Assembly: GCF_002288925.2 (NCBI RefSeq)
Contig: NW_022098062.1
Span: 10,257,603-10,321,602, forward strand
Source: Delphinapterus leucas
Lineage: Eukaryota > Chordata > Mammalia > Artiodactyla > Monodontidae
Direction: 5' to 3'
Length of the DNA: 64,000 nt
In this document: positions 41,862-52,135 of the stretch, piece by piece
Position numbering within the stretch: the first letter of the stretch is position 1
Layout of the letters: the number at the start of each line of letters is the position of its first letter
Translations under genes and position numbers: made by a program
Notes under the pieces: generated by a model
The model's input: only the letters and a program-made list of their open reading frames with translations
What the model was told of the DNA's origin: nothing
The model's database searches: none

Positions 41862-42005
41862 AAAGTTTTATTCTCATTGACAGTTGAGGAAACGGAGGCT
41901 CAAAGATGCTCGGGACTTTCCTAGGAATACATAGTAATTAGGGGAGGTGGAACCCCAATCTCCTGTTCCCTCCACTTCCCCAGGCTCCTCCACACAGCAT
42001 GTTGC
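41862..42005 (-). mobile_element. MIR SINE fragment
   Basis: CATTGACAGTTGAGGAAACG followed by GAGGCTCAAAGATG, then TTTCCTAGGAATACATAG and GGAACCCCAATCTCC. Confidence 0.7.
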
Positions 42006-42475
42006 TCTTTGTGTTAAAGCAAGTACAGCTTCCCTCCTCCCTGAGGCTGCAGGCTTCTGCGCTCCAGTCCAGGTCCCCTCAGCATCACCGGGAGCCTGAG
42101 CGCTGCCTGCAACCTGAGGGAGGCTGGATGTCATTCCACACCTGCTCCAGACCTCAGGCATAGCCTGGGCTGAGCCTAGAATCTCCTTCATGGTGGGACA
42201 GAGGGACACGTGGGGAAAGGCAGGGTGCACGCTGACATCCACCGGGTTTTGTCCCTACTGGATGGTCATGATCTGCTTCCACGCTGCAGAGGGCTTACCC
42301 TGGAGGAAGCAAAATGAGGTGTCATCTCTCCTGGGCTCCAGCTCCCTGACGATGGGCCTTTGGAGGGGCCCCTGGCCCCCTGTGAGGTGACAGCACACCT
42401 TCTCATACTGGGTTCACATGGATCTAAGAGAGTCTCAGGGACGCTTGGATGAGGAATTATAAAACCCAAAAAAAG
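42006..42475. other. Unique sequence, nothing recognised
   Basis: Ordinary non-repeat DNA up to the CHR-1 SINE. Confidence 0.4.
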
Positions 42476-42832
42476 GGACTTCCCTGGTGGCACAGTGGTT
42501 AAGAATCCGCCTGCCAATGCAGGGGACACGGGTTCGATCCCTGGTCCGGGAAAATCCCACATGCCACGGAGCAACTAAGCCCGTGCACCACAACTACTGA
42601 GCCTGAGCTCTAGAGCCCACAAGCCACAACTACTGAAGCCCGCGTGCCACAACTGCTGAAGCCCGAGCGCCTAGAGCCCGTTCTCTGCAACAACAGCAGC
42701 CACCGCAATGAGAAGCCCACGCGCCGCAACGAAGAGTAGCCCCCGCTCGATGCAACTAGAGAAAGCCCGCGTGCAGCAACGAAGACCCAAAGCAGTCATA
42801 AATAAATAAATAGATAGATAGATAGATAGATA
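42476..42832 (+). mobile_element. CHR-1 SINE, long form
   Basis: Starts GGGACTTCCCTGGTGGCACA, a tRNA-Glu-like head with box B GGTTCGATCCC. It continues through several CACAACTACTGA / AGAGCCC... units to ACGAAGACCCAAAGC and an (AATA)n(GATA)n tail (42800-42832). ATAAAAC occurs on both sides (42460-42466 and 42831-42837), a possible short duplication. More diverged than the CHR-2 copies. Confidence 0.93.
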
Positions 42833-43582
42833 AAACAAACCCAACAAAATGGCTTAACCCAAGGCATTCAAGGGAAAGCCTAGATTTGAACCTGAACTCC
42901 TCACTCCCAATCTGGGGATGACGGCACAAACATGGAACTGATTCACTGACAGAGCTGAGGGCCCAGGCCATGGCAGAGGCTCATCTGGGGACACTGGGGG
43001 CGCTGTGGCCATTCAGGGGCCCCACCTCAACCCTGGCTGTGGCACACTCCCGCTCACTAATACTGAATCTCAAATGATCTGAAAAGTAACAGGATCCAGT
43101 CCATCCGGTGACACCCTGGGCTTGGAGGGAGTGGAGGTGGCCGGGTGGAGTGTGCCTGGGGTGAGACAAAATGGGGCAGCTTCACACAGGGAGCCAAGGT
43201 GAGGCCCTGCGGCTGGGCAACCCCCAGGGCCCCTGCACTGTGCACACACCCAGTTACTCCATTTAGCAACAAATGTGCGTGGCATTTGGGCCGGTTTACC
43301 CCCTCAGCTCCAATTCTATCCTTAGAGAGTCAATATATTTGGATCAGGGAAACATATCTGGAGAAGAAGGCTGCTGGGGGCAGGGCAGGGGCTGGTCCTC
43401 TCTCTGAGAACCGGCTGTCTAGAATCTGTCCTTGGCATACCAAGGGACCCGTGTCAGACTACAGTGATGAACACCATGGAGCTGGGTTACTCGTGATGCT
43501 GTGGCCTCAGGTGGCCTCTCCCTGTCTCCTGAATGTCCCTTCTAGGAGGGCATCTATGGAAATGCTCACTCTACTCTTCCTT
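42833..43582. other. Unique sequence, nothing recognised
   Basis: The 172-codon frame 43145-43663 has no domain and runs into an L2 relic, so it is not called as a gene. Confidence 0.45.
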
Positions 43583-43735
43583 CCATCCAGCCAGCCAGCA
43601 AGTATCAAGAATCTGCTTTGTGCCAAGCCCTGGGCTAGGACGAGGGAATACAGAGGAAAATAAGACACGGGTTCTTGCCCCCAAGGCACGCACAGTCAAC
43701 AGGGGAGACAGACAAGTAAACAGGCAACACAACAC
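43583..43735 (-). mobile_element. L2 3' fragment
   Basis: CAGCCAGCAAGTATCAAGAAT, CTGCTTTGTGCCAAGCCCTG, then AATACAGAGGAAAATAAGAC and CACGCACAGTCAACAGGGG. Confidence 0.65.
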
Positions 43736-44344
43736 AGCCTCAGGTAGCAGAGACGAGGAGCAGACCTGGGAGAAGGTGGTGAGACAGAGCCCAGCTGTGA
43801 CCAACGTACACCCCATGCCTCCCAGAGATCCCTTAGCCCCGGACATTTCCAGCCACACCCGTGTGCAGCCAGGGCCCTCCGTCTTCCCAAGCTCCCCAGG
43901 GAGCCGGCTGCTCCTCAGCCCAGCGGTTCCCTGAGATGCAGGATGCTGAGTGGAGCCCAGTACCGCGGGCCACCTCATCTCCCTCTCTGTGGCATAACCA
44001 CACGCTTGACCCCTGGCCCGCTATCCTGAGGAGCAGGTCCTTCCCGAAGCCCAGATCCCCTGAGCATTCTCTCTCTTCCTCTCCAACAGGCCTCTGCCTC
44101 TCCCTTTCTCATTTAATTTAGAGCTTTCTGGGAGAGAAACACCTTGTGTGTATCCTTAAGAGTGAATCCTTGGCGATGAACGGGCAGAATTTAATATCCA
44201 TTAACACACCAGCAACCTGTTTCTGGCCTGCGAGTATCAGTCTCATCCCTACACCTATATGGGGAGAAAGTGGCTACTGGCCACACCTCCCACTCTACCC
44301 CACACCAGAAGAGAACTCCTCTTTCAGACTCTGGCTCCTTCTGT
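43736..44344. other. Unique sequence, nothing recognised
   Basis: C-rich non-repeat DNA. Frames of 64-135 codons on both strands overlap and show no domain. Confidence 0.4.
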
Positions 44345-44502
44345 CTCCTGGACAAGCTAACTCGTCAGCCTCAGTTTCTTCATCTGTAAAATAAACATAA
44401 TCAGACTGTTTACCCTAAGGCTGCTGTGAGAGTCCGATGAGGTAATGTGTGAACAGTGCCCGGCCCAGCGCCCGGCTCCTCTAGATAATACATATTGCTA
44501 AC
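44345..44502 (+). mobile_element. MIR SINE fragment
   Basis: GACAAGCTAACTCGTCAGCC, then CAGTTTCTTCATCTGTAAAA and GCTGCTGTGAGAGTCCGATG. Abuts a reverse MIR. Confidence 0.8.
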
Positions 44503-44722
44503 CACGTGCTACGGTACTGCTCAGTGTTTCACGGGGGTTATCTCAACGAAATCTCACAACAACCCCTTGAGGTATGGACTATTATTATCCTCATTTTATA
44601 GCTAAAGCTCAAAGAGGTTAAGCAACTTGCCTAAAGTCACACAGTAAGTGGCTGAGCCAGGATCCAAACCCAGACAGTCTGGTTCCAGAGTCCAAGTTCT
44701 TGATCACCTCAGTGTGCTGCCC
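44503..44722 (-). mobile_element. MIR SINE, near full length
   Basis: ATCCTCATTTTATAGCTAAA, CTTGCCTAAAGTCACACAG, AGGATCCAAACCCAGACAG, then GTTCCAGAGTCCAAGTTC. With the preceding copy it makes a head-to-head pair. Confidence 0.88.
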
Positions 44723-44723
44723 A

Positions 44724-44847
44724 AAGCAGGGCCTCTCAAACCTTAATGTGCTGAAGCAACCTGTCTTGTTAAATGCAGGTTCTGATCCTGTAGGGCAGGG
44801 TGGGGCCTGAGATTCTGCATTTTGACAAGTCCCTGGGATGCCAGGTG
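44724..44847 (+). mobile_element. MER5A-type hAT-Charlie element, right-truncated
   Basis: CAGGGCCTCTCAAACCTTAA, then GGGCAGGGTGGGGCCTGAG and ATTCTGCATTTTGACAAGTC. Opposite orientation to the copy at 39.7 kb. Confidence 0.75.
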
Positions 44848-44894
44848 AGGCCCAAAGGATACACATTAGCATCTTTCCCTTTGCAGAAAGACAG

Positions 44895-45019
44895 CTTTAT
44901 TTTTGTTCTTGGCCGCGATGTGTGGCATGCGGGATTTTAGTTCCCCCACCTGGGATTGAACCCGTGCCCCCTGCCGTGGAAGTGCGGAGTCCTAACGACT
45001 GGACCGCCAGGGAAGTCCC
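44895..45019 (-). mobile_element. Short tRNA-Glu SINE (CHR/Bov-tA type monomer)
   Basis: On minus it reads GGGGACTTCCCTGGCGGTCC with box B GGTTCAATCCC, then CCACACATCGCGGCC. The flanks CAGAAAGACAG (44884-44894 and 45020-45030) are an 11-bp target duplication. Only the tRNA-related part is present. Confidence 0.92.
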
Positions 45020-45188
45020 CAGAAAGACAGTCTTTACAAGAAAGCTGGATTCCTGGGATTTCTGAGCCGGAAGGGACCTTTGAAATCCCTTAGTCCTTCC
45101 CAGCATCCCACCAGGCTTACAGCGGGTGGGCGTTCCCTCCACTCTCCAACTAGCCCCAGCCACTGGTCACCCTGGTAACCAGGGCCCC

Positions 45189-45214
45189 GGGGGGGGGGGG
45201 CCGGGGGGGGGGGG
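45189..45214 (+). repeat. G12-CC-G12 homopolymer pair
   Basis: Twelve G, two C, twelve G. Preceded by GGGCCCC. Prone to length error in assemblies. Confidence 0.95.
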
Positions 45215-45609
45215 CGCAAAGTCCACAGCGACCTCACCCTCTGCCTGGTCTGTGCATCCCATTTGGGCCTGAGCCAGAGGCTGTGAAAGGGAGCCTCCGC
45301 CCCCAAAGCCTGTTTTTGATTCTAAACCATGGTTTCCTATCGGAAAAGTAAGACAAAATTCTCGAAACTACAGGTGAGAGTAAAGGATGTCCCAGGAACG
45401 AGGTGGGTTTGCTCTGAGATAAACGGGTTCTGCGCCTAACCTCACCGCCCACCCCGCCACGGAGGGCAGGTAAACCAAAGGAGGTGCAGGTCGGCAGGAC
45501 CAGGGGCTGCCTGACAGCAGAGGTGATTAAAGACCAGGACGACAAGCACAACTCAAGGGCGAAACTCCCAGACGTCACGTTGAGTCTGAGAGGCCAGGCT
45601 GAGAGAACA
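45215..45609. other. Unique sequence, nothing recognised
   Basis: The 174-codon minus frame 45234-45758 crosses this and the adjacent L1 end. No domain, not called. Confidence 0.4.
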
Positions 45610-45884
45610 CACCATGTGTTTCCCTTCTTAGGAAGTTCAAGACCAGGCAACACTGATCTATAGTGACAGGTGCCAGGAGGGTGGTCGCCTTGTGGGGAGG
45701 GGTGGAGGTAACAGCTGGAGGGACACACATGAGGCTTCGGGGTGCTGGGGAGGCTCATCTAGGGGGTGGCTACACAGGTGTGTTTGTTTTGTAAAGATTT
45801 ATTGAACCGTACACTTAAGGTCTGTGTACGTTTCTGTATGTATGTCATACTTCATTAAAAAGTCAATTAAAAAAAAAAAAAAAA
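45610..45884 (+). mobile_element. L1 3' end
   Basis: GGAAGTTCAAGACCAGGCAAC followed by ACTGATCTATAGTGACAGG, then GGGTGGCTACACAGGTGTG, CCGTACACTTAAGGTCTGTG and ATGTCATACTTCATTAAAAA up to an A16 tail. Severely 5'-truncated old copy. Confidence 0.8.
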
Positions 45885-46304
45885 CCAAGGTAGCTACAAA
45901 ACAAAAGAAAACAGAACCAGGGCAGGCTACCAAGGGAGTCTGGGCTACTCTACCCCAAGGAGCTTTCCTTCCCTGAAGGACAAGGCAGGCTGGGGAGGGG
46001 GGACAAGGACGGGGTAGCAGGAACCCTGCCACCCTCTGTCCTTCACACGGAGGTGCACCAGCACCGACCAGACCAGAGGGAGCCTTCCCTGGCTGCGTTT
46101 CTCCTGTGTCCCTTCACTCCCACTGAGCCAGAGTGCGCCCCCTTCACCAGGGCCAGGGGGCTGCGGACGTCGGCCCCCAGAGAGACTCACGTCACCCCAT
46201 GCAAGACAGGCACCCAGTATCTCCCTCCCCTTCAGACAGGCTAGTTCTTAAACTGCTTATCTTCTGATTCACGGTACTAAGTTGACCAAGCAAGGAGAGT
46301 CTGA

Positions 46305-46530
46305 GCTACAGTGCTTAGATGCAGATCCCCGTAGCACCACTTACTAGCGTGTAACTCAAGGGGCAAAAGCCCCTTAACTTCTCTGTGCCTCGGTGTCTTC
46401 ATCTGTAAGATGGGGATAATAAGAGAATATTTCTCATAAGGTTACTCTGAGGATTGAATTAATTAACATATGTAAAGCGCTTAGAAGAGTGCCAGGCCCA
46501 TAGTAAGTGAATTCGTGTTATAATAATACA
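46305..46530 (+). mobile_element. MIR SINE, near full length
   Basis: CACCACTTACTAGCGTGTAAC, CTCTGTGCCTCGGTGTCTTC, ATCTGTAAGATGGGGATAAT and GTAAAGCGCTTAGAAGAGTGC, then CAGGCCCATAGTAAGTG. Confidence 0.88.
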
Positions 46531-46844
46531 GCATTTTGCAAATGTGTTAGGCACCACCGATGCGGTCCTTTGGGAGCAGGCCAGAGGTCAGGCAGCTGGG
46601 ACCTGGGCCTCATGCCAGGGCTGTCCCCAGCTGGCTGTGTGGCCGAAGGGAAGCACCCTGGCAGAGGGCTCTGAGGCCCCCTCTCTGTGCCCCTTGCTCT
46701 GTCGCAGGGATGGGGAGGTTGAGGGAAGCATGGTGGTAACTATGGAAGCGCTGGGAGCCCATTTCCTCAGATCCAAGCCACCCTCCCCGCTGCCTGGCAT
46801 CAGGGCACCTTTCTGAAATACAGTCCCCACTCCTCAGCTTTGGC

Positions 46845-47175
46845 TGTGCTGTGGGCAACCTGGGACCACAGGGTGCTCGCCTGTGCCTTCGGCCCTTTGC
46901 ACAGCGCTGCTCCCGTAACCTGGACCAACTCTCCCGTCCCCGTCCTCGCCTCACAAGCTCCTGCCTCAGGACTCAGCGGAAATCTCAGGTCTTCCTGGAA
47001 CCTCCCTAAGCAGGCCCGGCCCCCTCTCAGCAAGGCTCCCTAAGCACCAAGGACACGCCTCCAATATAACACACAACACCTGCGTAGAAGCTGTGCCTCT
47101 GTGAGGTCCATCTCACCACTGGATGGTGGCTCCCAAGAGCACACAGTGAATGATAGACGAGTGAATGAACAAATC
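46845..47175 (+). mobile_element. L2 LINE 3' end, decayed
   Basis: CTTCGGCCCTTTGCACAGCG, CTCCTGCCTCAGGACTCAGC, GTCTTCCTGGAACCTCCC, then GATAGACGAGTGAATGAAC at the terminus. Confidence 0.65.
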
Positions 47176-47734
47176 CAACCCAGATGCCAGGCGCCCTGCC
47201 ACCCTGTTGCTTTCTCTGCCCATCTCCCTCCCTCTTCCCTCCCCACCTCCACGGTCTGTGTTGGTCTGTGTTGCCTCATGCTCCCTCCTGTGGCCCCTGC
47301 CTCTAGACTCCAACCTTCCCTCCCTGGAGTCCTTCTCTCCATAACAACTGAGACACAACAGAGCTTTTTCTTTTCTTCTCTTTTTATCGGCCCCAAACCC
47401 TAAGCCCTGGGAGTAGGTTTTCTCAGATTTTAGGTACTACCTTGATGTAATCCTGGCCAGGGGCTGCTTACAGAGCCCCCGCCAAGCAGCCTGGGTATGT
47501 TGGTGGCCTGGGTGACCAGTGACCAGTCAGTCAATAAGCACTCACCACCCTCTTCCTGACCCTCCTCAGGCCACACCATCAGCACAACGCTAAGGGCAGG
47601 GCTGGAGTTCCAGGTGGCTCCATGAAAACCCATCGTATCAGAAAGAAATACCTGAATGAATAAAAGTTGCATGCCCTACTGAGTTGTCCAGAGGAGGGAG
47701 GTCCAGGCACAGCAAGGCAGTCAGATGGCAGACT
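47176..47734. other. Unique sequence, nothing recognised
   Basis: A short tandem GGTCTGTGTT duplication near 47254-47275. Otherwise unremarkable. Confidence 0.4.
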
Positions 47735-47850
47735 GACCGCAGGAGTCAGGGGTCTAGCCCGGAACATGTGGCTTCGGGACCTGGGACAGACCACCCAAAT
47801 CCTCAGACCTCAGTTCCCTCAGGTAACATGGGAGAAGGATGAGGCCCAAC
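47735..47850 (+). mobile_element. MIR fragment, weak
   Basis: GGGGTCTAGCCCGGAACATG, then CAGACCTCAGTTCCCTCAGG. Only the central landmarks remain. Confidence 0.45.
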
Positions 47851-47994
47851 TCACACAACTGCGGTGTGTATGGAATGCAGTACCTTGTGGGAGAGAGTTT
47901 TATAAGCTGCTGTAGCCATGTCCTGAGGGTCCAGGTGAGCCTAAGTGTCGAGGTCAGATTGAAATGCCAGGTGGTCAAAGGGTTAAGCAAAGAT

Positions 47995-48545
47995 GACTTC
48001 ACAGGGGAGTAAGCCACCAAATCTTTAGTAAGAAGGCCCTTAGAGGTCATCTGGTGACCTCTTCCCCCACACAGTAGCTTTCTCTTCCACAAGCCCCGTA
48101 AAATGCCAGGAAGAGCACAGGCTCCGCAGGACAGGTCTGCTCTGCTATTTACAAGCTGTGTGATCTTGAGCAAACTACTTAACCTCTCTGAGCTTACTGC
48201 CGCCAGTGCATTATGGGGACAATGATACCTAATGGCGGGTTGTTAGGAGAAAGTAAACACAGAGCAAGAACACTTGACACATAGCAGGCACTCAGTAAAC
48301 GGTAACTAACATTATTACCATCTGGCCCTGCTTTAGACACACTCAGTAATGGCGAGCTCACTACCTCACGAGGGAATCCAAGACACTGCTTGACCACTTT
48401 GTTAGAAAAATCACGTTGATATTGAAGTGATATTGAAGCACCTCTGTCCTCCCCATAATTCCTGCCCACTGGTCCTGCCCCTTAGAGCCTGTTGCACAAG
48501 GGAAGTAGGCCTGCTCCCCATCTCTCGGATAACACCTCACATTAG
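47995..48545 (-). mobile_element. L3/CR1-type LINE 3' relic, split by MIR
   Basis: Left part: CCTTAGAGGTCATCTGGTGA followed by CCTCTTCCCC. Right part: GGCGAGCTCACTACCTCACG followed by AGGGAATCC, then TTGTTAGAAAAATCACG. Both match the reverse CR1/L3 3' region in order. A MIR lies between them. Confidence 0.55.
48112..48318 (+). mobile_element. MIR SINE nested in L3 relic
   Basis: GAAGAGCACAGGCTCCGCAGG, TTACAAGCTGTGTGATCTTG, AACTACTTAACCTCTCTGAGC, then ACACATAGCAGGCACTCAG. Near full length. Confidence 0.88.
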
Positions 48546-51214
48546 AAGGAAGGCTGGAACCATGTCCTTCAAAGTCTTCTCACCTCCAGCCACAGGGCCT
48601 AATTCCATCAGCTTTTTCATAAGACCTGACTCTCCCTGGTCACCAGCCATCGACACACTCCCTGGAGTGTCTCGGAACAGAGCACAGGGTCCAGGCAGTG
48701 CAGAGCACGGGGGCCCCGGCCCTCTCTTGCCTGCGGTGCACTTTGGTGATGGGGATTGGAGGACAGGAGGGCTGGGATTCCATCTAGGCTGGCGGGGTTG
48801 CTTAGATCCCGGCCCAACTATTATGTACAGGAACCTGGGGCTTGGATGACCCGACCCTCACTTGGGGAGACCCAGCGATGTAAGGAGGCCGAGAAGGGCC
48901 TGCATCACCTACCCTTTCCCTGCCCACCTCAGTCACCATTGCCCACAACTGGCGTGGCAGCAGGAGAGGCAGGGGGTACTAGGGGCAGCAACTTCTCGGG
49001 GACCCAATGCGCAGGCCCGGCCACTGGCAGAGCATGGAGCAGGTCAGGAGAGGTACCAGTCGGCTCTGTGTTCCTACAGCCCAGGACCCAGCCTTACACA
49101 CACCTTGTGGGGCCCTGCTGAGCTCCGAAGCAGGGCTTCTGGGGTCTTCCTCATCCTTCCCCTATGTGGATGGAACACTCCCATTCCCAGAGAGGACCCA
49201 CAGCTCAGGGATGCAGAAGAAACAAGGACTAGGCCCAGAACTGCGGGTTCCTCCTCCAGACCCCAGGTCCCGACTCCTGGTCTCCTCTGGGCCAGATGGG
49301 GTGTGAGCCAGGACGAGGGCCTGGGGACACGCTGGAGAGCAGATGCTACCGCGGAGCTGTGCCTTCCCAGGTAAATAATTACACACCAAACACAAACAGT
49401 CGGCGGCCCGCCTCTCCCCATTCAGAGGGCGGCGCACACAGGGAACGAGGAGTCCTCCGAGAAGCAGCGTTAATTCCTTGCGGGGGGGCAGAGCGGGGAC
49501 TGGACGCTTGTCTCAAGCGCTCCGTATCTTGTAGCCTGGACATCTCAGGTACATTATGGGAAAAGGACCTTTCTGAGTGGCCTGCTGAGAGGGCGGCAGA
49601 TAACAGCACCACGCGGCCGGCAGACCCAGCCCATCTGCTGGGAAGGAGGCAGCGGGTGACCTGGACCCTTCTTGGCAAGATGCTGAGGCCTAGACACGGA
49701 TGAACCCAGCCTGCTGGTAGGGGCTCCTAATGGGCAGGGACTCAGGCTAAGCCGGATCACAAAGGGCAGGTCTGCCGGGAGCTCCGCCTGGGCATGAAGG
49801 GCATGCGGCCCAAAGCAGAGGAGGGATGGAACACCCCTTCCAGCAGGGAGACTTTAGGCTGCAACCCAAGAAGGAGTGATGAATGGGACGTGTTAGAAGA
49901 GACAGCCCCGAGGGTCTGGTGGACCTTCACGATAGCAGACACCCAGGCCACTAGGGACCCTGAAGGAAAACATGGCACATAGAGCGACAAGCCTGTGTCT
50001 GGCCACTGTCTGACATATCAGGGTTTGATGTAGTTGACAAGAGGCACTGGGGAGTGACAGCTTCGAAGCTGGAGGTCCTGCGTTCATGTTCTTGCTTTGC
50101 CCCCAGTGAGCCCTGTGATTCTTCTGGGCCTGGGTTTCTCACTTGGGAAATGCTGGTTCAGGGGCGTCTGTGGTGGAGGAGAGAGAATGATGGAGGATTC
50201 ATCCTCCAGCAAGAAGTGGGGGCAGCACTGAAGGGATTCCCCCCTAAGTCCATAGGGGCTCTGTCTCCCTCCCCCACCTCCCACCCCCTCCTGCTGCACG
50301 CCCCGGCACCGCCCTCGCTCTTTCCTGGGAGCAGCTGGGAAGGACTGGTCTGGGCAGGTAGATGCCAGTGTTTTTGTGCGGCCCAGGGTGGGTGCAGTCA
50401 AGGGGGACTCTGCCCCTTTGGCAGAATGGAAGGAAGTCTCACAGTCTCCACCAGGGGCAGTGAATTACGAAGGCGATCCCACCAGCGGAACTTTCAACAG
50501 CTTGAGACCAAGAGATCTAGAGAAGTTGTCAGCTGCTGAAAGGTGGTACCTGCAGGCACACGTGTTAGGCAGAGAAGGGGTAGATAACGCCCAATAACCA
50601 TTGATAACGTGTCTCCTGGGTGTGTCCACGTTGCCAAGCACCACGTAGGCCGTTGCCCGCACGCCAATCTGTCCTGGAGTGAGCAAAGCAAGGATGAAAG
50701 AAAGCAGAGTATAGGTCTCGGTGCTAATTCTAATCCCCAGGTGAAGCCTTTACCAGAAAAGCGCTTGGCCTGAGAGTCAGCAGACCTGTTCAGATCAGAC
50801 GGTACTTTCAACAAACGTACAGAATCACATACTTAATGAAAATGTCTGAATTAATCCCCCAGGTTGGACAGAGATTGTATGACAGGATCACCCAGCTCCA
50901 GCGCTTGCCCCCCAAGGGTTTATGCTCTACAAAATGGCAGGGGGCTCACGTGGGTGGGACGACAGGGGAAGGGGGGCCTTTCACCCAGCATCAGCTGGGA
51001 ATATGTTCCCTTCCGGGGTGGAGTCTGAGCTATCCTGCCTAGCCCTCCAGTCCCAGCCTTCTCAGGCCCCTTGCCGAGGCCTACATGCCTTTCTGGGTGC
51101 TTTCTGAGGTTTCTGTTTGGGGGAGGCCAGCGGCTGCGGGCGGGGGCTGCCCATGCATGCGTGTTTGTGTGTGTTTGTGTGTGCGCAGGCGTGTTGTTGG
51201 CACGGACGTGACTC
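48546..51214. other. Long unique GC-richer stretch
   Basis: About 2.7 kb with almost no recognisable transposons; a weak MIR-like phrase sits at 50045-50155. Frames of up to 170 codons (48862-49374; 50054-50539) show no domain and overlap in several phases. The 49360-49610 part has local CpG and ATTACACACC, AACAGTCGG and GTACATTATGGG. It could be constrained but is unassigned. If an exon is hidden in this window, this is the likeliest place. Confidence 0.45.
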
Positions 51215-51505
51215 TGCATTCTTCAGACCCGTAATGAGTCCTCATTGCAATGGGTTTGATGGAAGAATTATATTCTGGAAAAACTGCAGGAAGCTGCGTT
51301 CCACTTCTTAAAGGGCAGGATCATCAAACATTTGTGCTACATTATTTGTCGTCACACCTTCTGCTGCATCTGCTCCCTTAAAAAAAAATCTCCAACTCCA
51401 ATCTGATCTGAATATATAAATCTGAATTATCACAGCAAAGGCGAAATGCTCACACCTTTTTTCTTTTTTTTTTTTATCTGTTGCCATGGTGATTAGATAA
51501 AATTC
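51215..51505. promoter_or_regulatory. Candidate conserved noncoding element
   Basis: Repeat-free block with TCATTGCAATGGGTTTGATGG, GAAGAATTATATTCTGG, GTGCTACATTATTTGTCGTC and TATAAATCTGAATTATCAC. TCTGTTGCCATGGTGATTAG also occurs, whose GTTGCCATGG resembles half an RFX X-box. Abrupt composition change from GC-rich flanks. Inference. Confidence 0.4.
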
Positions 51506-51990
51506 ACGCCAAGTCTCCAGGGAAGGATGGAATTATTTCAGACAGTTTCTCACCCCTCTCAAGCTACTTCTCTCTGTAACATGCCTGGGCACCATCTCTG
51601 GGCTTGGGCAGAAGACAAGCTGGAGGAGAAGCCACCACCTCTTTGGGAAGCCCTGGACAAACAGCGGAAAGCACTCGTCTTTCAGAGATGCTCTTGGTGC
51701 CAAGTTGCGCCCTCAGCCACAGAGCCAGCAACGTATCCTCAACTCATGGCTTCCCCAGCCACCCGTGTAAGCCACCTGGGGAGAAGAATGGAGGCCTACA
51801 GGGGGAAAGATGGCGCCCTTGTTCAAGGTCAAGGCAACAGGAGTTGCAGAAATTGACCCAGGGCCATGGCTCTGCCCTTCTCAAGTAGAGCTAAGCAAGG
51901 AAAGGTTTTCCTGGAAAAGGAGAGTCTCAACTCCCAGCACTGGGTCTGCGTCTGGATCCAGTTTCCATCAAGACTAAGATTCTCACAGGG
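51506..51990. other. Unique sequence, nothing recognised
   Basis: Two phases give 94-109 codon frames (51527-51888) without recognisable domain. No repeat called. Confidence 0.4.
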
Positions 51991-52080
51991 GCTAATTATC
52001 AATGAATGCAATTTGTTAAAAGGTTCTTGTAAAGGGCATTATTGACCTAATTGTTATTTAACACCACCAGTTCATGAACC
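51991..52080. promoter_or_regulatory. Candidate conserved noncoding block
   Basis: GGGGCTAATTATCAATGAATG, then GACCTAATTGTTATTTAACACC. Short, repeat-free, homeodomain-type cores. Ends at the GT microsatellite. Confidence 0.3.
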
Positions 52081-52093
52081 TCTGCTGTGTGCC

Positions 52094-52135
52094 TGTGTGT
52101 GTGTGTGCGTGCGTGCGTGTGTGTGTGTGTGTGTG
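52094..52135 (+). repeat. (GT)n with GC interruptions
   Basis: TG repeat with three GTGC/GCGT interruptions. About 42 bp. Confidence 0.95.

Noticed and set aside
42477..42600. tRNA-like box A/box B sequences as a tRNA gene
   Set aside because: They are the tRNA-Glu-derived head of a CHR-1 SINE, with no cloverleaf-competent 3' half or proper terminator. The same applies to the other CHR heads.
43145..43663. 172-codon open frame
   Set aside because: The end runs into an L2 relic and the composition is ordinary. No domain seen.
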